In this document: positions 1 to 9,812 of the stretch, piece after piece
How positions within the stretch are numbered: the stretch's first letter is position 1
How the letters are laid out: each line of letters starts with the position of its first letter
NCBI GenBank assembly: GCA_964458325.1
Contig: CAYWIM010000006.1
Coordinates: 1-64,000 of the forward strand
Source: JAGMXM01 sp964458325
Lineage (GTDB): Bacteria; Verrucomicrobiota; Verrucomicrobiia; Limisphaerales; UBA1319
Length of the DNA: 64,000 bases
Reading direction: 5' to 3'
Made by a program: the position numbers and the translations under genes
The notes under the pieces: generated by a model
Databases searched by the model: none
What the model was told of the DNA's origin: nothing
The model's input: the letters and a program-made list of their open reading frames with translations, nothing else

Positions 1-17
1 CAGCCGCCGCTGACCGC

Positions 18-680
18 ATGGCCTGGCTGGTCTGCTTCGCGCTCGGCATGGAGCCGCGCCCCTTTCGCGCGCGGCTGCCCGCCGCCGAACCCATCGAAGT
101 GCTCGTGACCGGGACGGGTCCTCGCCGCGCCCGCCTTGCGTTGGAGGAGTGCCTTGCCTCGGCGCCCCCCCGCGCAGCGATCGCTGCCGGACTGGCCGGC
201 GCGCTCGATCCTCGCCTTCCCCGGTTCACCGTCCTTTACGAAGCGGATCCAGGATTTCCGCGGATGCACGCCTGGACGCCGGCAGGCGCTCAGCCCGGCC
301 GCTTCACCACCCAATCCCGGATCGCCTCCACCGCGGCCGCCAAGGCCCAGCTCCGCGCCGAAACCGGCGCCGATGCTGTCGACATGGAGTCCGAAGCCCT
401 CCGCGATCTCTGCCGCCGCCACCAGGTTCCCTCCGCCACGGTGCGCGTGATCAGCGATCTCGCCTCGGAGGACATCCCCCTGGACTTCAATCGGTTCCTG
501 GATCCCGATGGCCGATGGCGTTGGGCTCGGCTGCTGGCCTCCCTGGCGCGCTCCCCGCGATGCATCGCCCCCCTGGTTCGCTTCCAGCACTGCAACCGGC
601 TCGCCGCCCGCCACCTGGCCAGTGCCCTGGTTGCCTTCCTCGCCGCGCGGCCCGCCGCCGATCCGGATGCGATCGCATGA
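18..680 (+). CDS. Nucleoside phosphorylase / MTA-SAH nucleosidase-like protein
   Basis: A 220-residue protein of the purine/uridine phosphorylase fold. The diagnostic segment DAVDMESEAL (about residues 120-129) carries the Met-Glu ribose-binding pair of MTA/SAH nucleosidases and of hopanoid-associated phosphorylases, and the N-terminal strand leads to a GTGPRRA glycine turn expected to contact the base or phosphate. It is short, as in the hopanoid-associated phosphorylase branch. The start at 18 gives a complete N-terminal strand. It is followed at once by convergent hisC. The family is fairly sure; the exact substrate (methylthioadenosine, adenosylhopane or another nucleoside) cannot be read from the sequence. 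Confidence 0.75.
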   Translation: MAWLVCFALGMEPRPFRARLPAAEPIEVLVTGTGPRRARLALEECLASAPPRAAIAAGLAGALDPRLPRFTVLYEADPGFPRMHAWTPAGAQPGRFTTQSRIASTAAAKAQLRAETGADAVDMESEALRDLCRRHQVPSATVRVISDLASEDIPLDFNRFLDPDGRWRWARLLASLARSPRCIAPLVRFQHCNRLAARHLASALVAFLAARPAADPDAIA

Positions 681-698
681 CGGATGGCGGGCGCCGCC

Positions 699-1826
699 TC
701 AAGCGCGTCTCGATCGCAAAATCTTCTCCGACGCCTGCACGAGGGCTTTGGCTTCGGAATCGGTTCCGACCGTGATGCGCAGGAATCTCCGAATCACTGG
801 CCTGTCGAACCATCGGACCAGGATCTTGTGCCGGCGCAGCGCCTCGAGCCACTCGCGCGCCGGGCGGCCGGGCGGACATGCCAGCAGGAAATTCGTTTGG
901 CTCGGCCACACCTCGAACCCGAGCCGCGTCAGCTCCCGCGTCAGCCAGGCGCGCGTGGCCTTGATCTTCCGGAAACTCGCGCCGTAATACGCCAGGTCAT
1001 CGAGCGTGGCGAGAGCGGCCGCCTGGCCGAGCCCGTTGACATTGTAGCTGTCCTTGATCTTCATGAGGGCGCCGATGAGGTCCGGATGCCCCACCATGTA
1101 TCCCACCCGCTGAAAACAGAGCGAATAGGCCTTCGAGAAGGTCCGAGCCACGAGCACATGCGGATGCCGCAAGGCCAATTCCATGGCGTTCTCGTCCGCA
1201 AAGTCGACGTAGGCCTCGTCCAGGACCACGACGCCGCGCTGCGCCCGCACGAAGGGCTCGATCTCCGCCACCCGGTAGCCCCGCCCTGTCGGCGCGTTGG
1301 GCGTTGTGAGGAGTGTCAGGGCCGCCTGGAAATCCCACCGCCCATCGCGGCGCAGCTCGATGACCGAGGGCAGCCCGAAGCCATCTCCCAGGGGCCGCTC
1401 ATTCACTCGGGCCCCGTGAATCGCGGCCAGCACCGGATAGAGCGAGTAGCACGGGGACAGATACTGGACCGTGGAACGAGACATCCGCCGGCGGGCGGAG
1501 GCCTTGGCCGATCCTCGGGCCGGAGCCGCCGGCTCCACCAGCGCGCGCACCGCCAGCGCCAGCAGTTCGTCGGAGCCATTGCCCACGATGATCCGATCCG
1601 GGGGGCATCCATGAAGTCGCGCCAGCGCCTCGCGCAAAGGCTGCGCCGTGGGATTCGGATAGAGCCGCAATCGGCCATCGGCCGCGGCCCGGACTGCGGC
1701 GAGCACCCGCGGAGACGGCGGGTAGGGATTCTCGTTGGTGTTGAGCTTCACCCACCCGGGCGTCCGGGGCTGTTCGCCCGGCACGTAGGCCCGCAGCCGG
1801 GCTATCAGCGGTCGTATCCCTTTCAT
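699..1826 (-). CDS. hisC: Histidinol-phosphate aminotransferase
   Basis: A 375-residue PLP-dependent class I/II aminotransferase that converts imidazole-acetol phosphate to histidinol phosphate in histidine synthesis. Visible marks are the substrate-loop motif NTNENPYPPSP near the N-terminus, the GNGSDE PLP-phosphate turn, the DEAYVDF segment, and the Schiff-base lysine in RTFSKAYSL. The reading frame is open upstream, but the ATG at 1826 overlaps the hisD stop by 4 nt (ATGA), which supports this start and translational coupling. It forms a two-gene his operon with hisD. Confidence 0.93.
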   Translation of the reverse strand: MKGIRPLIARLRAYVPGEQPRTPGWVKLNTNENPYPPSPRVLAAVRAAADGRLRLYPNPTAQPLREALARLHGCPPDRIIVGNGSDELLALAVRALVEPAAPARGSAKASARRRMSRSTVQYLSPCYSLYPVLAAIHGARVNERPLGDGFGLPSVIELRRDGRWDFQAALTLLTTPNAPTGRGYRVAEIEPFVRAQRGVVVLDEAYVDFADENAMELALRHPHVLVARTFSKAYSLCFQRVGYMVGHPDLIGALMKIKDSYNVNGLGQAAALATLDDLAYYGASFRKIKATRAWLTRELTRLGFEVWPSQTNFLLACPPGRPAREWLEALRRHKILVRWFDRPVIRRFLRITVGTDSEAKALVQASEKILRSRRA

Positions 1827-3121
1827 GAGTCCTTCAAACGAATGGCCGCCGAGCGTCCGTGCGCGTCCAATCCCTCGATCTCGGCAAACTTCTGCACGGT
1901 GGGCCCGCTGCGCCGCAGCGCCGCGCGGTCGAACTGGATGAGGCTGGTTCGGCGCTGAAACTGATCGACGGTCAATCCCGGGAAGGATCGGCCTGCGCCG
2001 CCGGTCGGCAGCACATGGCTGGGGCCGGCCACGTAATCTCCGAGCACATTCGGGGTGTAGGGTCCGAGACAGATCGCACCGGCGGTCGCGATCTTCCGCG
2101 ACACGCGCGTTGCGTGGCGGGTCATCACTTCGCAATGCTCCGGCGCCAGCTCGTTGGCCCAATCGATCCCGGCATCCAGATCAGGCGCCAGGATGAGCCA
2201 TCCGTTGGCCTCGAGCGCGGCGGCCGCATGGGCCCTGCGGCTGAGCGCCGGCATCTGCCGCTCGACTTCGCGTTGGACGGCTTCGATGAGCGCGGCGCTT
2301 GTCGTGACCAGCCAGACTCGCTCATGGCCGGATCCGTGCTCCGCCTGCGCCAGCAGATCCGCCGCCACGTAGGCCGGCGGCGCCGAATCGTCCGCCAGTA
2401 TCAGCACCTCGCTCGGCCCCGGCAGGAGGTCGACGGCCACCGCGCCGAACACCTTTCGCTTGGCGGCAACCACGTAGGCGTTTCCCGGGCCGAAAACCTT
2501 GTCGACCTTGCCGATCGTGGGCGTGCCGTAAGCCATCGCACCGATCGCCTGCGCCCCTCCGATCCGATAGATCTCCGTCGCCCCGGCCACCTGGGCTGCG
2601 GAGAGCAGGCCCGGGTTCACCCCGCCGTCCTTGCCGCATGGAGTGCACACCACGATTTCCGGGCAGCCAGCGACCTGGGCCAGCGTGACCGTCATCAGCG
2701 CCGTGGAAGCCAGCGGCGCCGTGCCGCCGGGCACGTAAATGCCCACCCGCCGATACGGATCATATTTCTCCCCCACGCGCCCGCCCTGGGCATTGCGCGT
2801 CATCCACCCTCTCCGGAGCGATTTACGGCTGAATCGGACAATGTTGCGGTGGGCGATCCGAATCGCCTGGCGCAGGGCCGTGTCCACCCGCGACGCGGCC
2901 AGATCCAGCTCGGTGGCCGTCACGCGGAATTGATCCGGGCTCAGACGCAGCCCGTCGAATCGCTCGGCAAACTCGCTCAGGGCCGCGTCCCCTTGGATCC
3001 GCACCGCCTCCAGGATGCCCTGCGTCTTGCGATCAATGCTCTCGTTCCACAAACTGGACCGGACAGCCACCTCGCGCCGCCGCGCCGCGTAATCCGCATC
3101 GGTATGCCGCAGAATATTCAC
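1823..3121 (-). CDS. hisD: Histidinol dehydrogenase
   Basis: A 432-residue NAD-dependent, zinc-containing enzyme that oxidises histidinol to histidine. Diagnostic segments are GGTAPLASTALM, KVFGPGNAYV, GPSEVLILAD, AEHGSGHE with the zinc-ligand His, ELAPEHCEVM, and the GDYVAGPSHVLPTGG signature. I chose the GTG at 3121 because it yields the family-typical length starting VNILRHTD; the frame is open another 86 codons upstream with no homology-like sequence. Its stop overlaps the hisC start. It is divergent from the phosphofructokinase gene. Confidence 0.93.
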   Translation of the reverse strand: MNILRHTDADYAARRREVAVRSSLWNESIDRKTQGILEAVRIQGDAALSEFAERFDGLRLSPDQFRVTATELDLAASRVDTALRQAIRIAHRNIVRFSRKSLRRGWMTRNAQGGRVGEKYDPYRRVGIYVPGGTAPLASTALMTVTLAQVAGCPEIVVCTPCGKDGGVNPGLLSAAQVAGATEIYRIGGAQAIGAMAYGTPTIGKVDKVFGPGNAYVVAAKRKVFGAVAVDLLPGPSEVLILADDSAPPAYVAADLLAQAEHGSGHERVWLVTTSAALIEAVQREVERQMPALSRRAHAAAALEANGWLILAPDLDAGIDWANELAPEHCEVMTRHATRVSRKIATAGAICLGPYTPNVLGDYVAGPSHVLPTGGAGRSFPGLTVDQFQRRTSLIQFDRAALRRSGPTVQKFAEIEGLDAHGRSAAIRLKDS

Positions 3122-3296
3122 TCGGACGCGAGGGTAGGACACACCCGCCGAAATGTCAAAGATCGCCAAATTCCGCTTTGACAGTGGGAGGCAGGGTTGG
3201 CATCGTGAACTGCGATTTGGATTCGACGGTGGAATTCCGCGCAGCTCCCGGATTGGAAGAGCAGGCCGGACGCGCGGTGCAAACGATGATTGTCCT

Positions 3297-4568
3297 ATGC
3301 CCGAATTAACTGGAAACCTTTTGGTGGCGCAATCCGGCGGTCCCACCTGCGCGATCAATGCAAGCATTGCCGGCGTCATCCAGGAAGCTGGCCGCCACGA
3401 GCAGATCGAGGAGATCTATGGCGGGCTGAACGGCATCCTTGGCATCCTCAACGAAGATCTCATCGACTTGAACGACGAGAAGGCGCGCGCGATCGAAGGG
3501 TTGAAGTTCACCCCTGCGGCCGCTCTGGGCACCTGCCGGTACAAGATCGATTTTCGGAAGAAGCCCGAGCGCGCCGCCCGCGACATGGACCGCCTGTTCC
3601 AGGTGTTCCAGGCCCACAATATCCGCTTCTTCTTCTATGTCGGCGGCAACGACTCGCAGGACACCTCCCACAAGATCCACGAGGAAGCCGTTCGGCGCGG
3701 CTACGACCTCCGCATGATCGGCGTGCCCAAGACCATCGACAACGATCTGCCCCACACCGACCATTGCCCCGGCTACGGCTCGGTCACCAAGTACAACGCC
3801 ACCACGGTCCTCGAGGTCGCCGCTGATGTTGGCAGCATGGCCACCGACGACGGATCCTGCTGCATTATCGAAGTGATGGGCCGCGCCGCCGGCTGGATCG
3901 CGGCCGGCACCATCGCCGCCAAACGCCAGCCCGCCGATGCCCCCCATGTCATCCTCCTGCCCGAAATCCCGTTCGCCGAGGATCGGTTCCTCGAGCGCGT
4001 CCGCGAGACCGTTGCCACCTTGAAGTATTGCATCGTCGTGGTCGGGGAGGGGCTCAAGGATGCGGCCGGCAACGAGATCGGCGCCGACAAGACCCGGCTC
4101 GACGCCTTCGGGCACCCCGTCCTCTCGGGCGCCGCCGACCGCCTCGCCGAGATCATCCAGGGCAAGCTCAACACCAAAACCCGCACCGTCAAGCTCGGCT
4201 ACGCCCAGCGCGCCGCCGCCCATTGCGCCAGCGCGACCGACATCGCCGAGTCCAGCGCCTGCGGCGAACACGCCGTCCGCGCCGCCATTGCCGGCAAGAG
4301 CGGGTTCATGGTCAAGATCGTCCGGCTCGGCAATAGTCCCTACCAGTGGACCACCGACCTCCACGATCTCCGCGAGATCGCCAACGTCGAGCACATGATC
4401 CCCCGCGACTGGATCACTGAGGACGGCTTCCTCCCCAACGAAAAATTCGTCGAATACGTCCGCCCCCTGCTCGAGGGCGAACCCAAGCTCTGTTACGAGG
4501 ACGGCATCCCCCGGTACGCGACTCTCGAAAAGAACCGTATCGAGAAGATCCTCCCGCCCCGAGAGTGA
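3297..4568 (+). CDS. 6-phosphofructokinase, probably the pyrophosphate-dependent type
   Basis: A 423-residue glycolytic kinase that phosphorylates fructose 6-phosphate. The N-terminal NLLVAQSGGPTCAIN loop, FYVGGNDSQDTS and GVPKTIDNDLP are clearly of the phosphofructokinase family. The Lys in PKTIDND and the GGND in place of GGDG are features of PPi-dependent enzymes, whereas ATP enzymes normally show PGTIDND and GGDGS. MGRAAGWIAA is the conserved sugar-binding helix. The start at 3297 was preferred over the upstream open frame because MPELTGNLLVAQ begins the first strand directly. Phosphoryl-donor choice is inference from motifs. Confidence 0.88.
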   Translation: MPELTGNLLVAQSGGPTCAINASIAGVIQEAGRHEQIEEIYGGLNGILGILNEDLIDLNDEKARAIEGLKFTPAAALGTCRYKIDFRKKPERAARDMDRLFQVFQAHNIRFFFYVGGNDSQDTSHKIHEEAVRRGYDLRMIGVPKTIDNDLPHTDHCPGYGSVTKYNATTVLEVAADVGSMATDDGSCCIIEVMGRAAGWIAAGTIAAKRQPADAPHVILLPEIPFAEDRFLERVRETVATLKYCIVVVGEGLKDAAGNEIGADKTRLDAFGHPVLSGAADRLAEIIQGKLNTKTRTVKLGYAQRAAAHCASATDIAESSACGEHAVRAAIAGKSGFMVKIVRLGNSPYQWTTDLHDLREIANVEHMIPRDWITEDGFLPNEKFVEYVRPLLEGEPKLCYEDGIPRYATLEKNRIEKILPPRE

Positions 4569-4625
4569 TCCGGGGCCGTGAGGCGGGCGATCGGGCGCCC
4601 GCGTGCCGATCCCGGGCATCCGAAG

Positions 4626-7600
4626 CTAGCGGACGATCTCCCACTCGAGCATTCGCGTCCCGAATGCCGGCAGCGCCACAACCGCCGGGCACTCCGCTCC
4701 GCTCCACGCGTCCCGCATCGAGTCCGGACGCAGCCCCGTATACGCGATCTGGACCGACACCGATTCGGGCCGGCAGTTCCATAGCGCCAGCACCTCTCGC
4801 GAGCTCGTGCTCGCCGCGCGCCAGCCAATCCCCCATGGCGTCTGCCGTCCGGCGGCGGTGATCTCGCTGATCTTGACCTCCGGCTCGCGCCCCCAGCTCC
4901 GCAGCAGCAGCCCCAGCCGCGCGCGCAATCCCGCCAGGTCCTTGGCGGGGAAGACCGCCGCGGCGGATACCAGCTCCCGTCGCTCCTGATGATATTCGTC
5001 GTGGGTCAGGAAGGGCCCGTCACCAACGAAAACCAGGTCGCCCCGATGCCGCCGGAGGGTCGCGCATGCCGCATCGGACAGGTGCCTCATGCCCGGCACG
5101 ATCACGATGGGCGTCGATGGCAGGGCGCCTTTTTCGAGGGCGCGCTCGCTGAGGAACCCGACCGTCACGCCGCTGAAGATCAGGGCCTGGTAGGCCGCGT
5201 GCAGGGCCTCGCCCCATTCGGTGTCTCCCCAGTAAACAGCGGAGTCCGAGCACGCGATTTGGACCTGTAACGGCGCGTTCTGCAATGCGCCGATCTCTTC
5301 GGCTGCGCGATGCAGATCGAGCTGGATCCGGCCGATCGCCTCAAGACACCCCGGCCGATGGCCCAGATTCCCCGGCAGCGAGGTGTCCCATCCCCCCTCG
5401 ACGGGCCCGGGCCATAGCCACGCCGCGCTCAGCCCGTGCAGAGCCGCCAGCCATAAAGTGGATCGGATATGTTCGGCGGTCTCCATCCGCCAATCGTGGT
5501 GCATTGGCAGCCAGAGATTGCGACCGAAGACCGGTGCGGCCTTCATGGACCGGAGACGATCCAACGCCAGGCCCATCGCCAGCCAGTCCGTCGCCATCCC
5601 GAGCCCGGCATCGCCTTCCCATGCCCAGTCGCCGCCCGCCGAATGCAGATCGCCGAACCGCGATCCCAGCCACAAGAAATCTTCCCGACCCGCCATCCCC
5701 GCCTGCGCGGGCGACGGCCAGACCGCATGGATCGGCAGGTCGAATGCGACCTCGCGCATGGCGTCTGCCAACCGCTCGAGCCGAGCCGCGTCCGACTCCC
5801 AGCCAAACCGCCCGAAATCCCAGCCCGGCCCTGACGGCGCTGGATCTTGCCCCTGCACCGTCCGGGGCCAGGGGACATCCGCGAAGCGGCCGTGCCGGGT
5901 TCCCCAGCGGCGATTCAATGTCGAGATGTCTCCGTGCTTCTTCTCCAGCCAAAGGCGCCACTCCGCAAGGGCTCCGCTCCGCAGGTCGGGCCGCGCGCCT
6001 CCGTTCGACATCAGACCCACGCTCAGCAATGCCGGATGGCGGGCCACCGCCGCAACCAGGTTGGTCAGCCGCGCGACATATCCAGGCGGCGCCGCATTCG
6101 AGCCGCCGCCTTCCGGGGGCGGCGATTCGCCCTCCGATTCGGCGCGGGCTGGCCCCGCGCCGCCAGCTGCCCGGGCCGGCCACTCGGTCGGAAGCCCGAG
6201 ACTCACACACATGCGCGCCCTCTGCGCACCGTCCAGCAGCGACTTCAGTTCCTCGATGACCGAGGCTTCCTCCGCGCTCGATCCGCCCAGCCACCGGCCG
6301 GCATCGATGTCCCAGCCGATCAGATTGCCTCCCATCGCGGCGGAGGATTGGATTGCGTCGGGCACGGGCTCCATCGGCGGGATCCCGAGGAAAAAGACCG
6401 GGCGAACTTCGGGCGTTTGCTGGGCATTAGTCTGGGTCATTGCCAGAAAAGCGCTGGACCATGTCTGCGGCCGGTGGCGCCCGTTCCACCGGGGAGGCGC
6501 CACGGCAGGGGAGAGCCCGGCCTGGATCTCCCGCATCTCCTGTCCCAGACGCTCGGCCACCTCCTCGAGCTCGCGCCCCAGCCGCTCCGCCGCCAGCACC
6601 TGGCGGGCGGCGACCTGACGCCTCAGGACCTCGCGCCCGGCCCGCAGGACTTCCCAGGACACGCGCACCTCCTCGGCCGCCGGGTAATGCGTCGTCACCC
6701 GTTCGTATTCCGCCGCCATGCGGCCCATCGCCGAATCGATCTCGCCCTCGAGCTGTCTCGCCGTCTCGCTCGAGTGAAACCGGGCGCTGACCTTGGCTTC
6801 GGCCAGACGCCGCTCGCCTTCTCGGGCCTGAAGGACCAACCATTTCTGAGCGGACCGGGACGACCGGCCGGTTAGCTCGATCCGCCAGATGCCCGCCTCG
6901 ATCGGCGCATCCGGAAGCTGCGTTTCCGCCGATCCATCCATGAACAGGGCCCGCCAGGCCACCCGTTTGGCCGAGCCCAGGCCGCACCAGAGCCGAATCG
7001 TCCATGGGCCCTCTCCTTGGACATCGGCCTGCTCCGCCACAGCCTCGAGAACGATCCCTGGATCGGATGAAATCAGGCCGGGCGCTTCCCACCCCGGCTC
7101 GAGCCCCGCCTCCCACCGCAGGTCATCCAACAGAAACTCGCCTTGCAGCCTCTCGACCCCGAGCATCAGGCCCATCGTTCCTGGGAGCGGTGGATTCGTC
7201 CACGCACAGCTCACCTGGCGCCATTGTCCCTCGGTGTTGGGCAGATAGAGCCGGCGGCCCGATGCGTGAGGATCGCCGAGAAACACCTCCCCGCCCGCCG
7301 AGGACTTGACCCACACGGACAGGATGTTGGGCTGGCCTGGTTCGCGCGGTATCGGCTGGCTGTAAACCAGGGCGCCATGCGCCGATGATTCCCCTGCGCG
7401 CCTGGGTTTCAATGACCAGGCCGCCCCCCGATTCCGCCCCGCGCCGCGCGCCGCGCGCACTTCGAGCCCCGATTCGGCCTGGACCGGCTCCCAGCCTGCT
7501 GGCATCCCGCTCGATGCGGCCTTCTCGAAACCGCCATTGTCGATCCAGTTGGTCGCGGATGCCGCTTTGTGGATCCGGATGCCGGTCAGCTCGATCGTGG

Positions 7601-7766
7601 TCGATTCCGCCTGGGCATGGAGGCGGCTCCCGCTCAGCGCGCCCAGGAGCGCAGCGGCAAATATCATCGAGCGCCACCGGCGCCGGCGGCTGCGCGCTCC
7701 AATCCCTGTCGCATCCATATTCATCCAGATTATGGCCGCATGCCGCCGGCTGACAATGAGCTTCAT
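4626..7766 (-). CDS. Secreted GH42-like glycoside hydrolase with N-terminal CBM-like domain
   Basis: A protein of about 1046 residues. After an arginine-rich n-region and a hydrophobic signal segment (FAAALLGALSGSRLHA) comes a beta-rich, carbohydrate-binding-like region starting NWIDNGGFEKA. A charged helical linker follows, then an apparent TIM barrel containing WRLWLEKKHGDISTLNRRWG (about residue 605), a segment typical of GH42 beta-galactosidases. The C-terminal part resembles the GH42 trimerisation and beta-sandwich region. The ATG at 7766 overlaps the permease stop (ATGA), favouring it over an ATG at 7724. The acid/base and nucleophile glutamates could not be assigned with certainty, so the substrate is unknown. 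Confidence 0.65.
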   Translation of the reverse strand: MKLIVSRRHAAIIWMNMDATGIGARSRRRRWRSMIFAAALLGALSGSRLHAQAESTTIELTGIRIHKAASATNWIDNGGFEKAASSGMPAGWEPVQAESGLEVRAARGAGRNRGAAWSLKPRRAGESSAHGALVYSQPIPREPGQPNILSVWVKSSAGGEVFLGDPHASGRRLYLPNTEGQWRQVSCAWTNPPLPGTMGLMLGVERLQGEFLLDDLRWEAGLEPGWEAPGLISSDPGIVLEAVAEQADVQGEGPWTIRLWCGLGSAKRVAWRALFMDGSAETQLPDAPIEAGIWRIELTGRSSRSAQKWLVLQAREGERRLAEAKVSARFHSSETARQLEGEIDSAMGRMAAEYERVTTHYPAAEEVRVSWEVLRAGREVLRRQVAARQVLAAERLGRELEEVAERLGQEMREIQAGLSPAVAPPRWNGRHRPQTWSSAFLAMTQTNAQQTPEVRPVFFLGIPPMEPVPDAIQSSAAMGGNLIGWDIDAGRWLGGSSAEEASVIEELKSLLDGAQRARMCVSLGLPTEWPARAAGGAGPARAESEGESPPPEGGGSNAAPPGYVARLTNLVAAVARHPALLSVGLMSNGGARPDLRSGALAEWRLWLEKKHGDISTLNRRWGTRHGRFADVPWPRTVQGQDPAPSGPGWDFGRFGWESDAARLERLADAMREVAFDLPIHAVWPSPAQAGMAGREDFLWLGSRFGDLHSAGGDWAWEGDAGLGMATDWLAMGLALDRLRSMKAAPVFGRNLWLPMHHDWRMETAEHIRSTLWLAALHGLSAAWLWPGPVEGGWDTSLPGNLGHRPGCLEAIGRIQLDLHRAAEEIGALQNAPLQVQIACSDSAVYWGDTEWGEALHAAYQALIFSGVTVGFLSERALEKGALPSTPIVIVPGMRHLSDAACATLRRHRGDLVFVGDGPFLTHDEYHQERRELVSAAAVFPAKDLAGLRARLGLLLRSWGREPEVKISEITAAGRQTPWGIGWRAASTSSREVLALWNCRPESVSVQIAYTGLRPDSMRDAWSGAECPAVVALPAFGTRMLEWEIVR

Positions 7767-9004
7767 CCGCCCAGCCAGATCAGCCATCCCAAGCCGGCCA
7801 GCGTTGTCGCCAGCGTGATCGGGATGCCCAGCCGGGCATAATCCCAAAAACCGACCTCGAGATGGCCGCGTGCCGATTCGACCACGATGATGTTCGCCAC
7901 CGATCCCAAGATCGTCAGGTTGCCCGCGAACGTCGTGGCCAGCGCCATCACTTTCCATATGAGCTCCGGCTCCTGAAAGTAGCCGACCCACTTGCCGGCC
8001 ACCATCACGAAGGGCACGTTGGAAAACACGTTCGATCCCAGCACCGAGAACCATGCGAAATTCAGCGCCTGGAGATTGCGGGATGTCCCCCACAGCCCGC
8101 CGAGGTAGTGGTAGGCCTGATCGGGCAGCCCGGTCTGGTTCAAACCCTCGACCACCACGAACAGCGCCGCGAAAAAGACCATGAGATGCCAATCCACCAG
8201 CTTGAGCACCTCGTGCGTGTCCCGGCGCGCCAGGACCATGATCAGCGCCGCCCCGCTCAGGGCCGTCCACGCCAGGTCCATGCCCGCTATGAAACCTGCG
8301 AAGACCAGGCCCAACACCCCCATTGTCAGCCAGACTAGCGACCGGTCCAGCGGCGGCCTGGGGCCCGCTTCAACTTGAATCCGAGCCTCCCGCAGGACTC
8401 GCCAAAAACCGATCCGCAGCAGCAGATACTCGATTGCCAACCCCCCCACCGCGGCGGGCGCCATCGACAGGAAGAATCCCAGGAACGGCAGACCCGACTG
8501 ATGTCCGATGATCATGTTCTGGGGATTGCCCACCAATGTCGCCACGCTGCCCAGGTTGGCGCTCATTGCCAATGCCATCAGATAGGGCAGCAGCGGCAGC
8601 TTGCCCCGCGCCATGACGATCACCACCAGCGGGGTCAGCATCAGGCAGATCGTGTCGTTCACCAGGACCGCGGAAAATCCGCCCGACGCCAGGATCACTA
8701 ACCACAGCAGCCGCCCCGGCGTGCGCGCATGCCGCAGAATCGCATCCGCCGCCCATTCGAAAAAGCCGGCCAGGCCGAGGTAGGCGGAGATGACCATCAT
8801 GCCCAGCAGCAGGACCAGGGTGTTGTAGTCGACCGCCCGATACGCCTGCTCCGGAGTAAGAATCCCCCCCGCCACCATCAGCACCGTTCCCAGCAAAGCC
8901 GCCGCCGGCCGGTTCAGCGGCAGGATCTTCAGCCGGCGGCCGCTGATCAGCAGATACGTCAGCGAGAAGATCAGAACCGCAACGATTTCCTTTTCCCAGC
9001 TCAT
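7763..9004 (-). CDS. ArsB/NhaD/SLC13-type anion or ion permease
   Basis: A 413-residue integral membrane protein with about 11-12 hydrophobic segments. The two-fold repeated motif region is visible: NDTICLMLTPLVV in the first half with SANLGSVATLVGNPQNMIIG, and ANIIVVESA with NLTILGSVA in the second. These hairpin motifs are shared by ArsB, NhaD and SLC13 transporters. The substrate (arsenite, Na+/H+, sulfate, dicarboxylate) cannot be decided from sequence. Its stop overlaps the start of the secreted GH42-like gene, so the two are probably co-transcribed. Confidence 0.82.
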   Translation of the reverse strand: MSWEKEIVAVLIFSLTYLLISGRRLKILPLNRPAAALLGTVLMVAGGILTPEQAYRAVDYNTLVLLLGMMVISAYLGLAGFFEWAADAILRHARTPGRLLWLVILASGGFSAVLVNDTICLMLTPLVVIVMARGKLPLLPYLMALAMSANLGSVATLVGNPQNMIIGHQSGLPFLGFFLSMAPAAVGGLAIEYLLLRIGFWRVLREARIQVEAGPRPPLDRSLVWLTMGVLGLVFAGFIAGMDLAWTALSGAALIMVLARRDTHEVLKLVDWHLMVFFAALFVVVEGLNQTGLPDQAYHYLGGLWGTSRNLQALNFAWFSVLGSNVFSNVPFVMVAGKWVGYFQEPELIWKVMALATTFAGNLTILGSVANIIVVESARGHLEVGFWDYARLGIPITLATTLAGLGWLIWLGG

Positions 9005-9118
9005 CGCCCTGGAGCGTTGGAACGGATTCGAAGAGCCTGAAAATGGGAGAAAGGGAGGCGCGGGCTTCCCTTCCCGTGTCCGGCATGCCGCGCGGGGCGT
9101 CCGAATGCCTCTCGAGGG

Positions 9119-9532
9119 CTAATGCCCCTCGCAGGAGCAGCAGGAACCGCAATTGAGATCGCCCGGACCCGGCACCCGGCCCAGCTCGAAGGTCTTGGTC
9201 ACATACTTGCCCAGAGTCGATTGCACCCGCTGCATCTCCTGCTGGGCATCGAGGAAATCGCGCGCGACCGGGTTCTGAAACAGCTTCTCCCGATCGCTCT
9301 CGAACTCGCTAATCTCCGATTCGGACAGCTCCTCGCCCCGGCGCTGCTTGTGTTGGAGAAGCTGGCTTCTCTCGGTCAGTTCGCGATACTGGTCCTGGGC
9401 CTTCTCATCGACCATGAAATTCTCGATCCGCTGGCGAAGGTTGGCATACCCGGGATGATCGAGGATGGTCTGGCACAATTCCCGGGCTTTGACGATCACC
9501 GGGCTTTCTTCGTGTATCAATTGGGTTTCCAT
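9119..9532 (-). CDS. YlbF/YmcA (RicA/RicF)-type protein with C-terminal Cys cluster
   Basis: A 137-residue, highly charged all-helical protein resembling the Com_YlbF family, whose Bacillus members YlbF, YmcA and YaaT form an Fe-S-containing complex affecting RNase Y. The helices around PVIVKARELCQTILDHPGY and FQNPVARDFLDAQQEMQRV fit the family. The C-terminus ends in GSCCSCEGH, four clustered cysteine/histidine ligands that could bind an Fe-S cluster or zinc. I chose the ATG at 9532; the frame is open only to a TTG seven codons upstream. The function in this organism is inference. Confidence 0.7.
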   Translation of the reverse strand: METQLIHEESPVIVKARELCQTILDHPGYANLRQRIENFMVDEKAQDQYRELTERSQLLQHKQRRGEELSESEISEFESDREKLFQNPVARDFLDAQQEMQRVQSTLGKYVTKTFELGRVPGPGDLNCGSCCSCEGH

Positions 9533-9812
9533 GTTCAATTCTGGTTCTCGCAACGGCGGCCTCGCCCCCCAGGGTCCAGCAACCGCTGGCCATCACTAGA
9601 CCACACATTGACCCAAGTGGCAACGCCGCCGTGGAGACCGGGCCCCCGCCGCCCCCGGCGCTGTGCGCTTGACATCCGGAGCGCAGCTTGGGCAGTGTGC
9701 GGATCGACAAGAGAGAGATTTGCTGTGCAACGCCTTGCGCTCGGCAGAAGCGGGCGGCCCTTCCGGGCGGCAAACGAATAGAACATGAATTCCAAGGTGG
9801 AGACCCAGATCG

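Noticed and set aside
3177..3205. TTGACA at 3178 as a sigma-70 promoter for phosphofructokinase
   Set aside because: The hexamer 17 bp downstream (CATCGT) is a poor -10 box, so the match is probably chance.
3306..4619. A 437-codon minus-strand frame opposite phosphofructokinase
   Set aside because: Antisense shadow. The plus-strand gene has all the family motifs.
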